Notes: a model not told the origin generated them from the sequence alone. A stretch of 64,000 bases of DNA from Anabaena minutissima FACHB-250 (GCF_014697125.1 NZ_JACJRG010000012.1:62001-126000), one strand, 5' to 3'; numbered from the stretch's first letter, positions 49,882 to 59,665 are shown. Program-made: numbers and translations.

Positions 49882-50802
49882 ATGGCAGCATTGTTTGGAC
49901 GAGATTTGTTAAGTCTGGCAGACTTGAATTCTACGGAACTTCAAGAACTGCTGCAATTGGCAACGCAGTTGAAATCACAACAGTTGCAGTTGCGATGTAA
50001 CAAAGTTTTGGGGTTGTTGTTTTCTAAAGCCTCAACTCGCACACGAGTTAGTTTTACTGTGGCAATGTATCAATTGGGTGGACAAGTTATTGATCTTAAT
50101 CCTAATGTCACCCAAGTTAGTCGGGGAGAACCCATACAAGATACGGCGCGAGTATTAGATCGATATCTGGATATTCTGGCAATTCGCACCTTTGAACAAC
50201 AGGAGTTAGAAACTTTTGCTAACTATGCCAAGATTCCGGTAATTAATGCACTTACTGATTTAGAACATCCTTGCCAGATATTAGCTGACTTATTGACAGT
50301 GCAAGAATCTTTTGGCACTCTCGCCGGTTTAACTTTAACCTATGTTGGTGATGGTAATAATGTCGCTAATTCTTTGATGCTAGGCTGTGCTTTAGTTGGG
50401 ATGAATGTCAGAATTGCCACTCCTCAAGGCTATGAGCCAGATTCTACCATTGTGGAAAAAACACGCGCGATCGCTGCTAATAAAACTGAAGTTTTAATTA
50501 CTAATGATCCAGAGTTAGCAACTAAAGGGGCAGCCGTACTCTACACTGACGTTTGGGCAAGTATGGGGCAAGAAGCTCAAGCAGACGATCGCTTTCCGAT
50601 TTTCCAACCTTATCAAATTTCTGAGCATTTATTAAGCCTTGCAGAGCCAAATGCCATTGTTTTACATTGCTTACCTGCCCATCGCGGCGAAGAAATTACC
50701 GCAGAAGTGATTGAAGGTTCACAATCACGCGTTTGGGATCAGGCAGAAAATCGATTGCACGCCCAAAAGGCTTTATTAGTCAGTCTCTTAGGTGCAGATT
50801 AA
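49882..50802 (+). CDS. argF: Ornithine carbamoyltransferase
   Basis: A 306-residue enzyme of arginine synthesis that makes citrulline from ornithine and carbamoyl phosphate. SKASTRTRVSFTVAMYQLGG near 49 holds the phosphate motif STRTR; TDLEHPCQILADLLT near 132 holds HPCQ. YTDVWASMGQEA near 219 and VLHCLPAHRGEEIT near 258 (the HCLP cysteine) complete the ornithine pocket. Length is normal for the bacterial enzyme, which works as a trimer. The order argF-lexA with a 380-base gap is also found in Anabaena sp. PCC 7120 as I recall. Confidence 0.97.
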   Translation: MAALFGRDLLSLADLNSTELQELLQLATQLKSQQLQLRCNKVLGLLFSKASTRTRVSFTVAMYQLGGQVIDLNPNVTQVSRGEPIQDTARVLDRYLDILAIRTFEQQELETFANYAKIPVINALTDLEHPCQILADLLTVQESFGTLAGLTLTYVGDGNNVANSLMLGCALVGMNVRIATPQGYEPDSTIVEKTRAIAANKTEVLITNDPELATKGAAVLYTDVWASMGQEAQADDRFPIFQPYQISEHLLSLAEPNAIVLHCLPAHRGEEITAEVIEGSQSRVWDQAENRLHAQKALLVSLLGAD

Positions 50803-50811
50803 GAACAGTTA

Positions 50812-50883
50812 TGAGTGCTGTTAGCGGAGCGGGGCGTTAGCCCGTGCTGTTAGCGGTAGCGGGGCGTTGAGCAGCGTGCTGAG
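50812..50883. repeat. Two degenerate copies of the GC-rich repeat
   Basis: Two variant copies at 50820-50841 and 50849-50872, with AGTGCTG and CGTGCTG flanks, fill the sequence just after argF. Both have GCGGGGCG where other copies have GCGCGGCG, so they form a subtype. Confidence 0.85.
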
Positions 50884-51031
50884 TTATGAGGTAAGAGTCA
50901 TTAGTCATTAGTTTTAACCTCTGTCACCTGTGTTTCTCAGAAGCAGTTTGAAAAGTCAAAAGGTAAAAGAAAGAAGTTTCTGTTCTTTTACCTTTGAATA
51001 ACTAATCAGACAAAATTAATTACCTGTCTTA

Positions 51032-51075
51032 CTGTCACCTGTCACCTATCACCTATCACTTCTCCCCTGTCACCT
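51032..51075. repeat. CTGTCACC/CTATCACC heptamer tract
   Basis: Six units of CTGTCACC and CTATCACC types between argF and lexA, 70 bases before the LexA box. No coding sign. Confidence 0.8.
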
Positions 51076-51131
51076 AATTTCTTTTCTCAACTACTTATTT
51101 TTATTTTTATCTTGTGATTAATGATTTTTTA

Positions 51132-51147
51132 TAGTACTAATGTTCTA
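51132..51147 (+). promoter_or_regulatory. LexA box upstream of lexA
   Basis: TAGTACTAATGTTCTA matches the cyanobacterial LexA consensus RGTACNNNDGTWCB (AGTACTAATGTTCT). It ends 32 bases before the lexA ATG at 51181, fitting autoregulation as described for Anabaena. Confidence 0.93.
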
Positions 51148-51178
51148 GGGACATTTATATTTACCTCCCTCATATTTT

Positions 51179-51784
51179 ATGGAAAGACTAACAGAAGCGC
51201 AACAAGAACTTTATGAATGGTTGGCAGAATATATCAGAATGCACCAGCATTCTCCTTCGATTCGCCAAATGATGCAAGCGATGAATTTAAAATCGCCCGC
51301 ACCAATTCAAAGTCGTCTAGAACATTTACGCAATAAAGGATACATAGAATGGACTGAAGGGAAAGCGCGAACTATTAGAGTTTTACAATCTATCAAGCAA
51401 GGTGTGCCGGTTTTAGGAACAATTGCGGCTGGTGGTTTAATAGAACCTTTTACTGATGCTGTAGACCATATCGATTTTTCTAATTTTACCTTACCACCCC
51501 AAACCTATGCTTTACGGGTAGCTGGGGATAGCATGATTGAAGATTTAATTAGTGACGGCGATTTAGTCTTTCTACGTCCAGTTCCCGAACCTGAACATTT
51601 GAAAAATGGCACAATTGTTGCAGCCAGAGTAGATGGCTACGGTACTACATTAAAACGTTTTTATCGAAATGGCGATCGCGTCACTCTCAAACCCGCCAAC
51701 CCCAAATATAACCCCATCGAAGTCTCCGCTATGCAAGTACAGGTACAAGGTTCTCTCGTCGGCGTTTGGCGCGGTTACGTCTGA
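51179..51784 (+). CDS. lexA: LexA repressor, self-cleaving type
   Basis: A 201-residue LexA. The N-terminal winged helix (SPSIRQMMQAMNLKSPAPIQ near 26-45) binds DNA. The linker cleavage site Ala-Gly lies in GTIAAGGLIEPF near 84, and the catalytic Ser and Lys occur in AGDSMIEDLISDGD near 118 and GTTLKRFYR near 155. All autocleavage residues are kept, unlike in Synechocystis LexA, so a RecA-triggered SOS response is expected. A LexA box precedes it, so it should repress itself. ATTTTATGGAAAGAC starts the gene with the ATG at 51179-51181; the upstream AT-rich stretch holds the promoter. Confidence 0.95.
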   Translation: MERLTEAQQELYEWLAEYIRMHQHSPSIRQMMQAMNLKSPAPIQSRLEHLRNKGYIEWTEGKARTIRVLQSIKQGVPVLGTIAAGGLIEPFTDAVDHIDFSNFTLPPQTYALRVAGDSMIEDLISDGDLVFLRPVPEPEHLKNGTIVAARVDGYGTTLKRFYRNGDRVTLKPANPKYNPIEVSAMQVQVQGSLVGVWRGYV

Positions 51785-51880
51785 ATAGGGACTGGGACAA
51801 GGAAGCATTTCTACCTTGTCTCTTTCCAATACTTCATCCCAAATCTGCAAGATTTCTTTAATTTTGAATTTTGAATTTTT

Positions 51881-53359
51881 ATGTACCTGACGCTAAATCC
51901 AGTGCAGCAACTACCCTCTTTCCGCCTGAAATTACCCTTTGTTAAGGAAGGTGGGGGGAGTTACCAAACTCAACCATTACCAGGATGCCCTAAAATGCCG
52001 GCATCTCTGCAATTGCGCCACTATCAGCAACAAGCTATTACTAACTGGTTTGCAAATAACGGCAGAGGTACGTTGAAAATGGCTACTGGTAGTGGTAAAA
52101 CTATCACTGCACTGGCTGTAGCTTGTGAACTGTACAAACAAATTAACTTGCAAGTGTTATTGGTGGTGTGTCCCTACCGCCATCTTGTCACCCAATGGGC
52201 GAGAGAATGCGAAAAGTTTAATTTACAACCAATTTTAGCTTTTGAGAACGTCCGCAATTGGCAAAGTCAACTTTCTACCCAACTTTACAATCTACGTTCT
52301 AGTTCTCAAAGTTTTGTCACGGTGATTACTACTAACTCGACATTAATTGGTGATGGGTTTCAATCGCAACTCAAGTATTTTTCGGTCAAAACTTTAATTA
52401 TTGGTGATGAAGCTCATAATTTAGGCGCACCTAAATTAGAAGAAAGTTTACCCCGCAGTGTGGGTTTAAGACTAGCTTTGTCTGCTACACCAGAAAGATA
52501 TTTTGATGATAATGGTACACAATCTCTATTTGATTATTTTGGCACAGTTTTGCAGCCGGAGTTTACTTTGAGAGATGCAATTTCTCAGGGGGCTTTGGTT
52601 CATTACTTGTATTATCCCATACTTGTAGAATTAACTGAAGCTGAAAGTATTGCCTATTTAAAACTAACTAAAAAAATCGGTAGGTCTCTACTCTACCGTG
52701 ATCGAGAAAATGGGCAATCATCTAATTTTGAGGATAACGAAGATTTAAAGCCATTATTAATGCAAAGAGCGAGATTAATTGGTGCAGCAGCCAATAAATT
52801 AAATGCCCTACGGGAATTAATGGCAACTCGCCGGGAAACTACCCATACACTTTTTTATTGTAGTGATGGTTCTCTAGAAACAGGGCAGCGTTCATCTTTA
52901 CAACAACTCAAAGCTGTTGCTAAAATTCTAGGGGTAGAATTAGGTTATAAAGTCAGTACCTACACAGCCCAAACACCTTTAACAGAAAGAGAAATTTTAC
53001 GAAATCAATTTGAAAATGGTGAATTACAAGGTTTAGTTGCAATTCGCTGTTTAGATGAAGGGGTGGATATTCCAGCTATTAAAACGGCGGTAATTTTGTC
53101 AAGTTCTGGCAATCCTCGCCAATTCATTCAGCGACGGGGAAGAGTGTTACGCCCCCACCCACATAAGGAGCGAGCTACTATATTTGATATGATTGTTTTG
53201 CCACCAGATTTAGATCGAGAAACCATAGAAGTAGAACGCAATCTGTTAAGAAAAGAACTAAGACGCTTTGTGGAGTTTGCTGACTTAGCTGATAACGCAG
53301 GTGAAGCGAGAATAAAACTACTTACTTTACAAAAACGATATGGCTTGTTAGATATTTGA
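51881..53359 (+). CDS. Superfamily 2 DEAD/DEAH helicase
   Basis: A 492-residue SF2 helicase of the XPB/type III restriction-like group. Walker A MATGSGKTITALAVACEL is near 66, motif II GDEAHNLGAPK near 176, motif III LSATPERYFDDN near 197, motif V VAIRCLDEGVDIPAIKTAVI near 384, and motif VI SGNPRQFIQRRGRVLRPH near 408. Domains are complete, with RYQxxA-like HYQQQAITNWF near 47. No nuclease domain is visible. It follows lexA by about 100 bases and could be part of an SOS or defence group; helicases of this type are common in restriction and phosphorothioation-linked loci. Its partner and substrate remain unknown. Confidence 0.88.
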   Translation: MYLTLNPVQQLPSFRLKLPFVKEGGGSYQTQPLPGCPKMPASLQLRHYQQQAITNWFANNGRGTLKMATGSGKTITALAVACELYKQINLQVLLVVCPYRHLVTQWARECEKFNLQPILAFENVRNWQSQLSTQLYNLRSSSQSFVTVITTNSTLIGDGFQSQLKYFSVKTLIIGDEAHNLGAPKLEESLPRSVGLRLALSATPERYFDDNGTQSLFDYFGTVLQPEFTLRDAISQGALVHYLYYPILVELTEAESIAYLKLTKKIGRSLLYRDRENGQSSNFEDNEDLKPLLMQRARLIGAAANKLNALRELMATRRETTHTLFYCSDGSLETGQRSSLQQLKAVAKILGVELGYKVSTYTAQTPLTEREILRNQFENGELQGLVAIRCLDEGVDIPAIKTAVILSSSGNPRQFIQRRGRVLRPHPHKERATIFDMIVLPPDLDRETIEVERNLLRKELRRFVEFADLADNAGEARIKLLTLQKRYGLLDI

Positions 53360-53630
53360 CAAACAATACAAATTACTCACGGTAGCGATCGTCAGGAAAT
53401 TATTGTAAATACTTATATCATTGATAAGAAAATCTGTCTTATCATGAATACATTACAAAATTTAGCTTTCAGAGCATAGTAAAAATAACATCACAATTTT
53501 CTTTGATAGAAACACAAACTATCGCCTAGGTGGTGAAATACTCTTATCTTCCAGCTTATTTTTTACTATTTAGACTTTTAACCATAACTCCTTTGTAAAA
53601 TTAAGCCTCTATTGAACAGGCGGTTGAAGA

Positions 53631-56600
53631 ATGAATTCACCGTATGCTATGGATTTGCCTACTCTAGACTTAGTAATTCAATATTCGCCTTGGACTGTAA
53701 CACCAGATACGCTGGTGATTGATGTAATTGCTTTAATGAATCGGGTAAGAGGTGATGATAGTAGTCTATTCAATGCCATATCGCCCCAGCACGACAGTTG
53801 TGCTTTGATCGTCGAGGGAACGAGATTAGTAGGAATATTCACGCTACAAGATGTAGTATATTTGACTGCTTTAGGGAGGAATTTATCTGAGGTAAGAATC
53901 GCTGAGGTGATGACACAACCGGTTATCAGCCTCACACTTGCTGAGAGTGAAAATGCCCTGACGGCTTTATTGTTTATGCGTCAGCACCAGATTCGTCACT
54001 TACCTGTAGTAGATGCAAAGGGAGAATTAATCGGGCTGATTACCCAAGACAGGATTCGTCATGTGGTTGAGCCAGCACATTTGTTGAAATTTCGCACCGT
54101 GGCGGAGGTGATGGTAACTACAGTAGTTCACGCGCCACCAACTGCATCGGTGTTGGAATTAGCCCAATTGATGAGGGATGGCGGCATCAGTTGTATAGTG
54201 ATTGTGGCAGGAGAGCAGGAGAAAAAAAAGAGCAGCCCTCTATTACCAGTGGGGATTATAACTGAGCGGGACATCGTAAATTTTCAGTTGCAAGGACTGG
54301 ATATTGCCCAAACTCCGGCGGAAGCAGTAATGAGTCAGCCGGTATGCAGCGTCAGTTCAACTGCGTCCTTGTGGACTGTGAAGCAGTTGATGCAGGAGCA
54401 AGGGGTGCGGCGAGTCATCGTAGTGGGGGAGCAAGGAGAACTCCAAGGGCTAGTAACGCAGACTAATCTGCTACAAATCTTTGACCCCGCAGAAATCCTA
54501 GGAGTCATGCAAGCCTTACAAAAAACAGTAGAAGAGCAGACAGTGCAATTGAGGGAAGCTAACGAACAGTTAGAGCAACAGGTAAGACAACGCCAACAGG
54601 TAGAAGCATCACTCCACCAAGCCCAAGCAGAATTAGAATTGCGAGTAGCAGAACGGACTGCTGAACTGGTGCAGGCAAATACACGCTTACGAGGGGAAAT
54701 AGCAGAGCGCAAAAAAGCTGAGGTAGCTTGTCAAGAAAGTGAGCAACGCCTGCAACTTGCACTCTGGGCTGGTAATACTGGCATTTGGGACTGGAATCTC
54801 AAAACCAATCAGCTAATCTGGTCTGAGAATCTGTTCTCTTTATTTGGTATAACTCCCGATACATTTGAAGTTAACTATGAAAATTTTTTAAATTTAATTG
54901 TCCATCCTGAAGACCGCGAACCACTGCATCAGTCAGTTTTGCGAGCCATTAACCAACAAGTACCCCATGATATCGAATTCCAGTTTCTTACTCCTGATGG
55001 TAAAGTTGGCTGGTCAGTATGCAAGGGGAAGGTGTTCTATGATGACACTGGTCAGCCATTCCAGATGATTGGGGTGAATATGAACATTACAGAGCGCAAG
55101 CAGGCTGAGGTCGCTTTGCGAGAAAGCGAGCAAAGGCTGCAAATTGCGCTCTCAGCTAGCAGCACAGGTATTTGGGACTGGAATCTCAAAACTAATGAGG
55201 TGATCTGGTCTGAGAGTATGTTCCCTTTATTTGATGTCAATCCTGATAAATTTGAGGGTAAGTTTGAATCATTTTTGAATTTCGTTCATCCAGAAGACCG
55301 TGAATTCGTAGCGCATTCAATGACGCGGGCTATTGATGAGCAAGCTATCTGTGATATTGAGTTTCGGGTAGTTTGGGCTGATGGTACAGTACACTGGGCC
55401 AATGGCAAAGGGAAAGTCTTCTACGATAAAAATAGTCAGCCATTACGTATGATTGGGGCGCATCAGGATATCACTGCTCGCAAACAGGCAGAACAGATAA
55501 TGCGAGAGCAAGCAGCTTTAATTGATATCGCCACTGATGCTATTTTTGTTCGAGATTTAGAAAAACGCATCCTATTTTGGAGTCGAGGTGCTGAAAACTT
55601 ATACGGTTGGACAGCCAAGGAAAGCTTGGGAAAGAAAGCTGATGAGTTATTTTGTCGAGGATTATCATCACAACTTGCAATAGGTATGCAAGAAACTATT
55701 GAGGAAGGTTCTTGGCAAACTGAGTTAGAACAAATCACCAAAACTGGGAAAAAAATTATCGTTGCGAGTCGGTGGACACTGGTACGCGATGAATCGGGAA
55801 AACCCCAATCCATCCTAGTAGTCAACACTGATATTACAGAGAAAAAACAACTAGAGCAACAATTTTACCGCGCTCAAAGGCTGGAGAGTGTAGGAACTCT
55901 CGCAAGTGGGATTGCCCACGACCTCAACAATGTATTTGCTCCCATTATGATGATTGCTCAATTACTGCCTTCCAGATGCAAAAATGTTGATGCGCGGACT
56001 CAAGAACTGTTCCAAACACTAGAAAATAGTTCTCAGCGTGGAGCTAACTTAGTCAAACAAATTCTCACCTTTGCCCGTGGGACAGAAGGGAAACCGATTC
56101 TATTACAACCTGGACATTTGCTCAAAGAATTAGTCAAAGTCATCAAACAGACATTTCCCAAATCTATAGAAATTCAGACTCATATCCCCACCAACACACT
56201 GTGGATGGTTAAAGCTGATGCTACCCAACTGGAGCAGGTGTTTATGAATCTCGCAGTCAACGCCCGTGATGCTATGCCCAATGGTGGGATCTTGACCATC
56301 TCTGCGGAAAATCGCTTCCTTGATCAAACCTATGCCCGGATGAACCTTGATGCTCATCCGGGAGACTACATCGTTGTTACAGTCTCTGATACAGGAACAG
56401 GCATTCCACCAGAGTTATTGGAGCATATTTTTGAGCCATTTTTTACAACTAAAGAAATTGGGACAGGTACAGGACTAGGACTAGCAACAGTTTTAGGTAT
56501 TGTCAAAAACCACGCTGGTTTTGTGGCGGTATCGAGTCAAGTAGGCAAAGGTACGCAATTTCAGGTCTACTTGCCAATAGAAGAAGGAACATTGGCCGAG

Positions 56601-56981
56601 TCAAGAATGGAAGGAGAACTGTCCAGAGGTAACGGCGAGTTAATTTTGATAGTAGACGATGAATTAGTAATTCAAGAAACAACCAAGGAAACCTTAGAAA
56701 ATTATAACTACAAAACCCTTGTAGCTAATGATGGTATTGAGGCGATCGCACTTTATGCACAATACCAGCAAGAAATCAGCGCAGTCTTACTAGATATGCT
56801 CATGCCCAACATGGACGGATTAACCACCATCCGCACCCTGAAAACCCTAGACCCCGAAGTTAAGATTATTGCCACCAGTGGTTTACCCGCCAACTGCCAA
56901 AAAGCCCTTTTCGTAGGTGCGACAGCCTTCTTATCCAAACCCTACACAGCAAGAGATTTATTGACTACTTTCTCTACATAA
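53631..56981 (+). CDS. Hybrid sensor histidine kinase with four CBS domains and three PAS domains
   Basis: A 1116-residue soluble kinase. Two CBS pairs (about 8-140 and 155-290) come first, then a coiled coil (about 295-370), PAS 1 (about 372-490), PAS 2 (about 500-625) and PAS 3 (about 635-745). The HisKA helix holds the phosphoacceptor His in ASGIAHDLNNVFAPIMM near 765. The ATPase follows with NLAVNARDAMPNGG, DTGTGIPPELLEHIFEPF and GTGTGLGLATV near 865-960. A receiver domain ends the chain, with acceptor Asp in AVLLDMLMPNMDG near 1050. CBS pairs bind adenine nucleotides, so energy state may be sensed. PAS 1 and PAS 2 are near-duplicates. No response regulator lies adjacent. Confidence 0.93.
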   Translation: MNSPYAMDLPTLDLVIQYSPWTVTPDTLVIDVIALMNRVRGDDSSLFNAISPQHDSCALIVEGTRLVGIFTLQDVVYLTALGRNLSEVRIAEVMTQPVISLTLAESENALTALLFMRQHQIRHLPVVDAKGELIGLITQDRIRHVVEPAHLLKFRTVAEVMVTTVVHAPPTASVLELAQLMRDGGISCIVIVAGEQEKKKSSPLLPVGIITERDIVNFQLQGLDIAQTPAEAVMSQPVCSVSSTASLWTVKQLMQEQGVRRVIVVGEQGELQGLVTQTNLLQIFDPAEILGVMQALQKTVEEQTVQLREANEQLEQQVRQRQQVEASLHQAQAELELRVAERTAELVQANTRLRGEIAERKKAEVACQESEQRLQLALWAGNTGIWDWNLKTNQLIWSENLFSLFGITPDTFEVNYENFLNLIVHPEDREPLHQSVLRAINQQVPHDIEFQFLTPDGKVGWSVCKGKVFYDDTGQPFQMIGVNMNITERKQAEVALRESEQRLQIALSASSTGIWDWNLKTNEVIWSESMFPLFDVNPDKFEGKFESFLNFVHPEDREFVAHSMTRAIDEQAICDIEFRVVWADGTVHWANGKGKVFYDKNSQPLRMIGAHQDITARKQAEQIMREQAALIDIATDAIFVRDLEKRILFWSRGAENLYGWTAKESLGKKADELFCRGLSSQLAIGMQETIEEGSWQTELEQITKTGKKIIVASRWTLVRDESGKPQSILVVNTDITEKKQLEQQFYRAQRLESVGTLASGIAHDLNNVFAPIMMIAQLLPSRCKNVDARTQELFQTLENSSQRGANLVKQILTFARGTEGKPILLQPGHLLKELVKVIKQTFPKSIEIQTHIPTNTLWMVKADATQLEQVFMNLAVNARDAMPNGGILTISAENRFLDQTYARMNLDAHPGDYIVVTVSDTGTGIPPELLEHIFEPFFTTKEIGTGTGLGLATVLGIVKNHAGFVAVSSQVGKGTQFQVYLPIEEGTLAESRMEGELSRGNGELILIVDDELVIQETTKETLENYNYKTLVANDGIEAIALYAQYQQEISAVLLDMLMPNMDGLTTIRTLKTLDPEVKIIATSGLPANCQKALFVGATAFLSKPYTARDLLTTFST

Positions 56982-57375
56982 GTAAGTAGTTAATAAATCT
57001 CTCTTCTCTCTGCGGGAAGCTCCGCGAATGCGCGAGTAAATCACCCCCCATTCAGCAACGCCAACATATTCTGTGTAAATTTTTTCTAAAAGCTGTAGTC
57101 AATTGTACGTTATGTGAGAAAATAGACAAATAATAATAGTATAATAGGGTATTGGCAAAAATTTTAAAATCACAAAAGTCCCATTATAAAAAACTTCAGC
57201 ATCATTCAAATATATCAGCAACCGCAACAAAAATAAAGACCATTTTGTCAAAAAATTTTAAAATTTAACAGCGATAATTTGCCGAATTAAAAAATAGCCA
57301 TAATAGTGGCTTTACGGATGTAAAAACAGCAATTGCGGCAGTTAAAATAGAGAAACCCGATCTGCAAAAAATAAG
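56982..57375. other. Intergenic region upstream of the DndD-type operon
   Basis: About 390 AT-rich bases without a supported gene. A repeat fragment, GCGGGAAGCTCCGCGAATGC at 57012-57031, sits at the left end. The promoter of the small gene and dndD should lie near 57250-57370 but no consensus pair stands out. Confidence 0.4.
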
Positions 57376-57549
57376 ATGTCGCCAGAGCAAAATATAGATG
57401 ATGTGCAAGAGCCAATTATGAATGCTCCGCCAGAGGTGCGACAAATTATAGAACGAGTATGGCATTTAGAAAAAAATAGACTAGATAAGAAAAGTAATAG
57501 CCCCATCAATGATGATATTTTAGACATTGTGAAGGGAGCAGTGCAATGA
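57376..57549 (+). CDS. Small 57-residue protein overlapping the DndD-type gene
   Basis: A short ORF that begins MSPEQNIDDVQEPIMNAPPE and ends KSNSPINDDILDIVKGAVQ. The stop TGA overlaps the ATG of the next gene by four bases (ATGA), a strong sign of coupled translation, so it is probably real despite its size. The product is acidic and helical (EVRQIIERVWHLEKNRL in the middle), without membrane segments. I do not recognise a family. It may be a subunit of the DndD-type complex, comparable in size to DndE-like partners but without visible similarity. Confidence 0.6.
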   Translation: MSPEQNIDDVQEPIMNAPPEVRQIIERVWHLEKNRLDKKSNSPINDDILDIVKGAVQ

Positions 57550-59618
57550 AGCTCACTTCCATTAAATTGTGTAACTTTCGCTCTTTTTATGGCAAAACTC
57601 CAGAGATAATAATTTCTGGGGGAGATGTTCTTAACACCACAATTATTCATGGCAATAACGGCTCAGGTAAAACCAGTTTACTAAATGCCTTTACGTGGGT
57701 ATTATATGAAAGGTTTAGTGCTGCCTTTGCTTCCACAGAACAATTAGTCAATAAAAGAGCGATCGCCCAAGCACAACCAGGACAAGCTGTAGAATGTTGG
57801 GTAGAAATTAACTGGGAACACGAAGGTAAACGCTATAACGTCAAACGCCAATGTCGCGGTTATAAAAATAAAACTGACTTTGCAGTCGGTAAAACCGAAT
57901 TACTCATGCAAGTAGCTGGAGATGATGGTAGGTGGTATTTTCCACTCCAGCAACCAGAAGAAATTATCGGGCAGATTTTACCAGTCAGTTTACACCAATA
58001 CTTCTTCTTTGACGGCGAACGCATCGAAGAAATAGTACGTTCTGATAAGAAATCAGAAATTGCGGAAGCCACAAAAATTTTCTTAGGTGTAGAAGTAATT
58101 AACCGTTCCATCAAACATCTTGGAGAAGCCAAAAAAAGTTTAGAGAATGAACTAAAAGCCATTGGTGACTCAGAAATCAAACAGCTTTTAAGAGAACAAG
58201 CCAAACTCGAACAAGAAATTGAGCAAATCAACACCCGGCAAGCAGAAATAAAGCAAGAATTAGAATATCAACAAACCTTTAAAAAAGAAACAGGTAATCG
58301 CCTGCAAGAACTCAGCGCAGCCAAAGAATTGCAAGAGAGACGACAAGAATTAGAAAATCAAAAGAAATTAAATCAAGATAATTGGCGACAAACAAAAGAA
58401 GCTCTAAAAAAAATTATTTCCTCACGGGGTTATACTGTCTTACTATCAGATACAACCGCCCAATTTCGCGCCATTCTCCATGACCTAAAGCAGCGAGGTG
58501 AGTTAACCTCTGGAATTTCGCGGGAATTTGTTACAGAATTACTCAACTCTCAAAGTTGTATTTGTGGTGCAGAATTACATCCAGATAATCACGCCCATGC
58601 TAATGTAAGTATGTGGTTAGATAAAGCAGGTTCTTCATCAGTAGAAGAAACCGCAATTCGCATGAGCGCACAAGTAGACGAAATTGACAAACAAGCCTCA
58701 GCCTTTTGGGAAGAAGTAGACAGAGAACAAACCAGAATCAATCAATTACGCCAAAACATTTCCCAAATCGAAAGCGAATTAGATAACATTCAAGAACGCT
58801 TACGCAAAGACCCCAACGAAGAAATCAGCAACTTGCAGAAACGCATCGATGAAATTGAAAGTAAAATTGATGAATCTAACCGAGAACAAGGTGCAAATCA
58901 ACAAAAAATTACTCAGCTAAAAACAGAAATCGATGCTTTAATTAAACAAATTGCCAAACAAAAGCTGAACGAAGATAAACAATTATTAACACTAAAACGC
59001 ATCAACGCTACTCAAGATGCCATTGAACGCCTAACCGAAGTCAGAAACCGCCAAGAAAAGCAATTTCGCTTACAATTAGAAAAAAGATTACAAGAAATAT
59101 TTACTACTATTTCTTTCACCCCTTACGTTCCCACAATTAGCGATAAATATGAATTAACGCTAATAGAAAATACCTCTGGTACAGAAGCAGCAGTAGCAGC
59201 TTCCACAGGAGAAAATCAAATTCTCAGTTTATCATTTATCGCCAGTATTATTGATAAAGTTAGAGAATGGAGTGCCAAGCGTAAAATCCTCACCATACCC
59301 GATAGTAGCACCTTCCCAATCGTCATGGATTCACCCTTTGGTAGCCTAGACGAAACCTATCGCCGCCGCATTGCTCAAACATTACCAAAATTAGCCAATC
59401 AGTTAATCGTCTTAGTCACAAAAACTCAATGGCGGGGTGAAGTAGAAGCCGAAATGTCAGACAGAATTGGTAGAGAATACGTCCTGATTTATTATTCTTC
59501 TAAACCGGACTGTGAACAAGACTATATCGAAATAGCCGGAGAAAGATATCCTTTAGTAAAACAAAGTCCCAATGAGTTTGAATATACCGAAGTAATTGAA
59601 GTAGAAAGAGATTGTTAA
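57546..59618 (+). CDS. dndD: DndD-type SMC-like ATPase (DNA phosphorothioation system family)
   Basis: A 690-residue SMC/Rad50-like ATPase. KLTSIKLCNFRSFYGKTPEI starts the head; Walker A is HGNNGSGKTSLLNAFTWVLY near 36-55, and YFFFDGERIEEIVRSD near 152 is a hallmark of DndD. Coiled coils run about 205-290 and 375-500, broken by a Rad50-hook-like CICG (SQSCICGAELHPDNHAH near 340). The other head half holds STGENQILSLSFIASI near 557 and Walker B PIVMDSPFGSLDETYRRR near 598. DndD supplies ATPase activity when DndC-DndE put sulfur in the DNA backbone. No dndC or dndE is adjacent, so it may be a DndD-like protein of another system. Confidence 0.85.
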   Translation: MKLTSIKLCNFRSFYGKTPEIIISGGDVLNTTIIHGNNGSGKTSLLNAFTWVLYERFSAAFASTEQLVNKRAIAQAQPGQAVECWVEINWEHEGKRYNVKRQCRGYKNKTDFAVGKTELLMQVAGDDGRWYFPLQQPEEIIGQILPVSLHQYFFFDGERIEEIVRSDKKSEIAEATKIFLGVEVINRSIKHLGEAKKSLENELKAIGDSEIKQLLREQAKLEQEIEQINTRQAEIKQELEYQQTFKKETGNRLQELSAAKELQERRQELENQKKLNQDNWRQTKEALKKIISSRGYTVLLSDTTAQFRAILHDLKQRGELTSGISREFVTELLNSQSCICGAELHPDNHAHANVSMWLDKAGSSSVEETAIRMSAQVDEIDKQASAFWEEVDREQTRINQLRQNISQIESELDNIQERLRKDPNEEISNLQKRIDEIESKIDESNREQGANQQKITQLKTEIDALIKQIAKQKLNEDKQLLTLKRINATQDAIERLTEVRNRQEKQFRLQLEKRLQEIFTTISFTPYVPTISDKYELTLIENTSGTEAAVAASTGENQILSLSFIASIIDKVREWSAKRKILTIPDSSTFPIVMDSPFGSLDETYRRRIAQTLPKLANQLIVLVTKTQWRGEVEAEMSDRIGREYVLIYYSSKPDCEQDYIEIAGERYPLVKQSPNEFEYTEVIEVERDC

Positions 59619-59665
59619 TCTGATAATTCCTAAGTTTGTAGTCAGGAATTGAGTCCTTTTCACCT

